Shown: piece after piece, positions 5,556 through 9,405 of the stretch | How the letters are laid out: each line of letters begins with the position of its first letter | Position numbering within the stretch: the first letter of the stretch is position 1 | Assembly: GCA_028705785.1 (NCBI GenBank) | Contig: JAQWCT010000090.1 | Location: forward strand, 1 to 9,405 | Direction of reading: 5' to 3' | DNA: 9,405 nucleotides | DNA from: Sulfurospirillaceae bacterium | GTDB lineage: Bacteria; Campylobacterota; Campylobacteria; Campylobacterales; Sulfurospirillaceae | Notes under the pieces: generated by a model | What the model saw: the letters and a program-made list of their open reading frames with translations, nothing else | What the model was told of the DNA's origin: nothing | Databases searched by the model: none | Position numbers and translations under genes: made by a program

Positions 5556-8411
5556 ATGGAAAATTCTACAGCTCGTGCTCTAGCGACCACAGTAGGTCGT
5601 AGATCATTTCTTAAAATGGCAGCTGTTGCTAGCGTTTTTGGCGCTACATCAGGGTTTGCTAGTGGAAATGTGACAAGAGCAGCTACAGATGCAGAGGTGA
5701 AAAACCCATTCCCCGGATCTAAGAAAGTCAAAACTATTTGTACTTCTTGTTCTGTTGGTTGTGGTGTGATCGCAGAGGTTCAAAATGGTGTGTGGGTTCG
5801 TCAAGAAGTTGCTCAAGACCACCCAATCAGCCTTGGAGGACATTGTTGTAAAGGTGCTGATATGATCGATATGGTCAAATCAGAAGTCCGTTTAAAATAC
5901 CCAATGGTCAAAGAAAACGGCCAATGGAAACGCTTAAGTTGGGATGATGCGCTTAACCGTATTGCTACCAAATTGGCAGAGTTGAAGAAAAATGATGGAG
6001 CAGATTCTGTTCAGTTTTTAGGTTCAGCTAAAATGAGCAACGAACAAGCTTACTATTTTAGAAAGTTTGCAGCGTTTTTCGGTACGAATAACACAGATCA
6101 CCAAGCTAGAATCTGACACTCTTCCACAGTCGCCGGTGTGGCGAATACATTTGGATACGGTGCTATGACAAACTCTCTTGGGGATATTCAAAAGTCAAAA
6201 GCTATCATTATTTTCGGATCAAACCCTGCGGTTAATCACCCAGTTGGTTTCCAACACTTTTTGAAAGCTAAAGAGAGAAATAACGCACAAATTATCGTTA
6301 TTGACCCACGATTTACTAAAACAGCTGCTAAAGCAGATATTTATGCACAAATTCGCCCAGGTACTGACATTCCATTTATGTATGGTATGTTGAACATTAT
6401 CTTTAAAAATGGTTGGGAAGATAAAGAGTATACCGATGCACGCGTATTTGGTATGGACAAAATTAGAGAAGAAGCTGCGAAGTGGACTCCTGAAGTTGTG
6501 GCTGATGTCACAGGCGTTCCTGCTGAAAAATTAATTCAAATTACCAATATTTATGCTAAAAATCGTCCTGGTACACTCATCTGGGCTATGGGACTTACAC
6601 AACATACGATTGGTACAAGCAATACGCGTATGGCTCCAATCCTCCAGCTAGCGCTTGGTAACATGGGTAAAGCAGGTGGCGGTACAAATATTCTAAGAGG
6701 CCATGACAATGTTCAAGGTGCTACGGATATGGGATGTTTATCTGATTCACTTCCAGGCTATTATGGTTTGGCTGAGGGTTCTTGGAAATACTTTGCAAAA
6801 CAATGGGGTGTTGATTATGAGTACTTAGTAGCTCAATTCAAAGATGCTTCATGGATGACAAAAACTGGTTTCTCCCTTGCAAGATGGTGGGCTGGTGTTC
6901 AAAATGTTAAAACAGACGAAAAAATTGAAAATGCAGGTACATTCCTCAAAGCGCTTATCGTTATGGGTAATGGTATCACCTCCGTTGCACAACAAGCAAA
7001 AATCAAAGAAGGCTTAGACAATCTGGACCTTTTAGTCCTTGCTGATCCATTTGTAAACGAAGCGGCTATCTTAACCGATAAAAAAGACAATGTATTTATC
7101 CTTCCAGCAGCAACTCAGTTTGAGACCAGCGGTTATGTCGTTGCAACCAACAGAAGTGCACAGTGGAGATATAAAGTTGTTGAGCCATTGTATGAGAGCA
7201 AGCCTGACCAAGAGATTATGTTTGAACTTGCGAAGCGATTAGGATTCTATGAGCAATATACCAAAGGTATGTTGATGGTAGAAACACCTGAGGGCAAGCT
7301 AGCGATGAAAGATAAAAAAGCGTTCACATGGCCAGAAGATGCAACCGATGAAATCGCGCGCATTATCAAAACCATTGGTTTGACTGGTTGGACAGCTGAG
7401 AGAATTAAAAAACATACCGATAACTGGCATATGTTTGACGAAGTAACGGGTGCTGGAATGGGACCAATGAAAGGCGAGTTCTATGGTTTACCATGGCCTT
7501 GTTGGACAAAAACCCATGGTGGTAGTCCAAATCTTTATGATACAAGTATTCCTGTTAGCCAAGGTGGTATGGGCTTTAGAAATAACTTCGGTTTAGAGAA
7601 AGACGGTGTCAATCTTCTAGCTGAAAAAGGCTCTTTCCCTAAAGGTTCTAAAATCGAAACAGGTCATGCAGAAGTTACCAAAGCTAACATTGAAGCTGTT
7701 CTTGGTATTACATTAACTGAAGCGGAAAAAGCAGCAATGGGTGCGAACTGGAAAGTAGACAACTCAAATCTAATCGTTCAAAAATGTATGGAAGCGGGCG
7801 TTTGTCCTTATGGTAATGCGAAAGCGAGAGCTATTGTTTGGAACTTCCCAGACCATATCCCAATGCATCGTGAACCACTTCACTCACCAAGAACTGATTT
7901 GGTTGCTAAATATCCAGCGTATGCAGATAAAGCAAATCACTTCCGTGTTATGACGAAGTATATCTCTGTACAGAGTGCCAAAGATTATGCGAAAGAGTTC
8001 CCAATCAACATGGTAACTGGGCGTTTAGTCACTATGAACGGAGCGGGTATTGAAAATCGTGCGTCTAAGTATATTGCGGCATTAACTCCAGAAATGTTCT
8101 GTAACATTCACCCAGATTTGGCGCATACCCATGGTATCAAAAATGGTGCGATGATGTGGGTACATTCACCTGAGGGTACAAAGATTAAGGTAAAAGCAAA
8201 ATATTCATTGAGTGTTTTACCAGATATGGTCTTTATGCCATTCCACTTTGCGGGTTACTTCCAAGGAACAGATAGAACGGGTAATTTCCCAGCAGGAACG
8301 AAGCCATATGCAAGTGGCGAGAGTGTTAACACCGTTACAAACTATGGTTATGACATCATCACTCAGATTCCTGAGACTAAGGGCGGTTTGTGCCGCATCG
8401 AAAAAGCGTAG
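5556..8411 (+). CDS. fdhA: Formate dehydrogenase catalytic subunit FdhA, selenocysteine-containing
   Basis: Read through the in-frame UGA at 6114-6116, this is one 951-residue protein with selenocysteine at residue 187 in the context HQARI-U-HSSTVAG, the conserved active-site motif of respiratory formate dehydrogenases. Residues 14-21 (GRRSFLKM) with the hydrophobic stretch after them form a twin-arginine signal. The 4Fe-4S cluster ligands are C62, C65, C69 and C97, with the conserved Lys99 of CCKG. IDPRFTKTAAKAD (about 249-261) and RGHDNVQGATDMG (about 381-393) are bis-pyranopterin guanine dinucleotide contacts. A C-terminal pterin-binding domain (INMVTGRL to the end) follows. It oxidises formate to CO2 in the periplasm with Mo or W. 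TGGAGG lies seven bases before the ATG. It is co-transcribed with fdhB, 10 bp downstream. Frames restarting at GTG 6138 are the second half of this same gene, not a separate one. Confidence 0.96.
6114..6146 (+). promoter_or_regulatory. Selenocysteine UGA codon and SECIS-like hairpin
   Basis: UGA at 6114-6116 is followed after 13 bases by a 5-bp stem, TCGCC (6130-6134) with GGCGA (6140-6144), closing a five-base loop GGTGT. Bacterial SECIS elements are short hairpins inside the reading frame shortly after UGA, with a GGU-type apical loop recognised by SelB, and this fits. An alternative stem CCACA/TGTGG (6124-6128 with 6137-6141) competes with it. Folding was done by eye only. Confidence 0.7.
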
Positions 8412-8421
8412 GGGGTGAGAG

Positions 8422-9018
8422 ATGGATTATGCAAGAATGAAATTTTACTGTGATGAAGCCAGATGTATTGAGTGTGATGGTTGTTCCATCGCTTGTGCAG
8501 AAGCGCATGAATTACCAGTAGGTATTAGTAGAAGAAAAGTCGTTACGATTCATGAGGGAATCCCTGGAAAAGAGTTTTCAACATCAATCGCATGTATGCA
8601 CTGTACAGATGCGCCTTGTGAGCAAGTATGCCCCGTAGATTGTTTCTATATCAGAGAAGACGGAATCGTTTTACATGATAAAGATAAATGTATCGGATGT
8701 GGTTACTGTTTATATGCTTGTCCGTTTGGTGCTCCACAGTTCCCAAGAGATGGCGCATTTGGCGCTAAGGGTGCTATGGATAAATGTACTATGTGTGCAG
8801 GTGGACCATTAGAGACTAACTCTAAACATGAGAGAGAACTTTACGGTCAAAATAGAATCGCAGAAGGCTCAGTTCCTGTTTGTGCGGCTATGTGTTCAAC
8901 CAAAGCACTTTTAGTAGGAGACGCGGAGTCTATATCTAACATCTATAGAGCTCGTGTGTCAGCACGAGGTAAAGGTGTGAACTCTCCTTATGGATGGGAT
9001 AAAGCCTACAAATCATGA
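8422..9018 (+). CDS. fdhB: Formate dehydrogenase iron-sulfur subunit FdhB
   Basis: A 198-residue ferredoxin-like subunit with sixteen cysteines in four cluster motifs: C15-x2-C18-x2-C21-x3-C25; C58-x2-C61-x4-C66-x3-C70; C90-x2-C93-x2-C96-x3-C100; and C122-x2-C125 with C154-x3-C158. These hold four 4Fe-4S clusters that carry electrons from FdhA to the haems of FdhC. There is no signal peptide, so it is expected to cross the membrane folded, together with FdhA through Tat. Unlike E. coli FdnH it has no C-terminal membrane helix, as is usual for the shorter epsilonproteobacterial and Wolinella-type subunits. A GGGGGTGAG sequence just after the fdhA stop serves as ribosome binding site. The next gene starts 11 bases after its stop. 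Confidence 0.95.
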   Translation: MDYARMKFYCDEARCIECDGCSIACAEAHELPVGISRRKVVTIHEGIPGKEFSTSIACMHCTDAPCEQVCPVDCFYIREDGIVLHDKDKCIGCGYCLYACPFGAPQFPRDGAFGAKGAMDKCTMCAGGPLETNSKHERELYGQNRIAEGSVPVCAAMCSTKALLVGDAESISNIYRARVSARGKGVNSPYGWDKAYKS

Positions 9019-9029
9019 AAGGAGGGGTG

Positions 9030-9405
9030 ATGAAGAAGTATATCTATATGTTCATTGCCCTCCTAGGCTTTGCATCAGTCGCATTAGCGGCAGATAGCCA
9101 AATCTGGGGAGAGATGAGAATTCAAAATATCCTAGGATATGGACAAGAAGAGTCCTTGAAATTAGGACCATTGTTTACCATGTTGCAACATGAGTACTTC
9201 ACTAAAATCTTTCTAGCGATTTTAGTGCTAGTACCCGCAGCATTTTTGACGCATTATAAAATAATAGGACCCAAAGTATTTCCACATGATGGAAAGAAGA
9301 TACAAGCGTTTAGCTTGTATAACCGAATCATTCATCAAGTAGCAGCAGTTTCGTTTATCGTGATTGTACCAACAGGATTTGTGATCGTCTTTGGTGACTT
9401 CTTTG
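9030..9405 (+). CDS. fdhC: Formate dehydrogenase cytochrome b subunit FdhC, N-terminal part (partial)
   Basis: The first 125 codons are in the window and the gene runs off the right edge. It begins MKKYIYMFIALLGFASVALA, a Sec signal peptide with probable cleavage before the ADSQIWGEMR segment. A short periplasmic region follows (to about residue 57), then a first membrane helix at about 58-75. A cytoplasmic loop carries NRIIHQ (residues 98-103), whose His102 is a likely haem b ligand, and a second helix starts near 104. This is the gamma subunit that anchors FdhAB at the periplasmic face and reduces menaquinone. GGAGGGG at 9021-9027 lies just before the ATG. It is a second copy relative to the fdhC tail at 1-173; the visible parts do not overlap, so their similarity cannot be judged here. 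Confidence 0.93.
   Translation, partial: MKKYIYMFIALLGFASVALAADSQIWGEMRIQNILGYGQEESLKLGPLFTMLQHEYFTKIFLAILVLVPAAFLTHYKIIGPKVFPHDGKKIQAFSLYNRIIHQVAAVSFIVIVPTGFVIVFGDFF

Noticed and set aside
6114..6116. In-frame UGA splitting fdhA into two frames, possibly a pseudogene.
   Set aside because: The UGA sits exactly at the conserved Sec site, both sides are intact and conserved, and a SECIS-like hairpin follows.
8212..8418. Plus-strand frame overlapping the end of fdhA.
   Set aside because: It is a frame shadow of the conserved FdhA C-terminus with no family resemblance.
1..9405. CRISPR array, tRNA, rRNA, transposase or integrase.
   Set aside because: I saw no regularly spaced repeats, no structural RNA signature and no mobile-element gene or terminal repeats.

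Overview
The window looks like chromosomal DNA of a respiratory Campylobacterota (epsilonproteobacterium), most like Sulfurospirillum. The reasons are the AT-rich composition, the gene order TorD-type chaperone / small Tat protein / selenocysteine FdhA / four-cluster FdhB / cytochrome b FdhC, and the lineage-typical form of these proteins. The genus is my inference from protein recognition, not from a search.

Layout. (1) Positions 1-173 hold the last 56 codons of an fdhC-like cytochrome b subunit, the end of a first formate dehydrogenase locus, closed by a strong intrinsic terminator. (2) Positions 226-3906 hold four genes, all on the minus strand. In transcription order they are an AraC-family regulator (araC-2), an outer-membrane beta-barrel protein, a periplasmic YceI-family protein 16 bp after it, and a second AraC-family regulator (araC-1). 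The two regulators are clear paralogues. (3) Positions 3907-4517 are a 611-bp AT-rich intergenic region with several short repeats and a good promoter for the next operon. (4) Positions 4518-9405 hold a second formate dehydrogenase operon on the plus strand: fdhM-like chaperone, 65-residue twin-arginine protein, fdhA with an in-frame UGA (selenocysteine) at 6114-6116, fdhB, and the first 125 codons of fdhC.

How it works together. FdhA (Mo/W-bisPGD, Sec, one 4Fe-4S) and FdhB (four 4Fe-4S) would be exported folded by Tat under FdhM proofreading. They would dock on FdhC and oxidise periplasmic formate, passing electrons to menaquinone. The fdhA open reading frame only makes sense as one 951-residue protein read through UGA, and a compact SECIS-like hairpin sits just after that codon.

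The most interesting non-coding signals are three. A 30-bp element (23/30 matches by eye; fixed parts GTGAC-N8-GTACTTTTA) is present once upstream of the barrel gene and once upstream of araC-2. A perfect 14-bp inverted repeat abuts the -10 of araC-1. A near-perfect 16-bp hairpin lies between fdhM and the small Tat gene. Together they suggest a locally regulated envelope/regulator cassette placed between two formate dehydrogenase loci.
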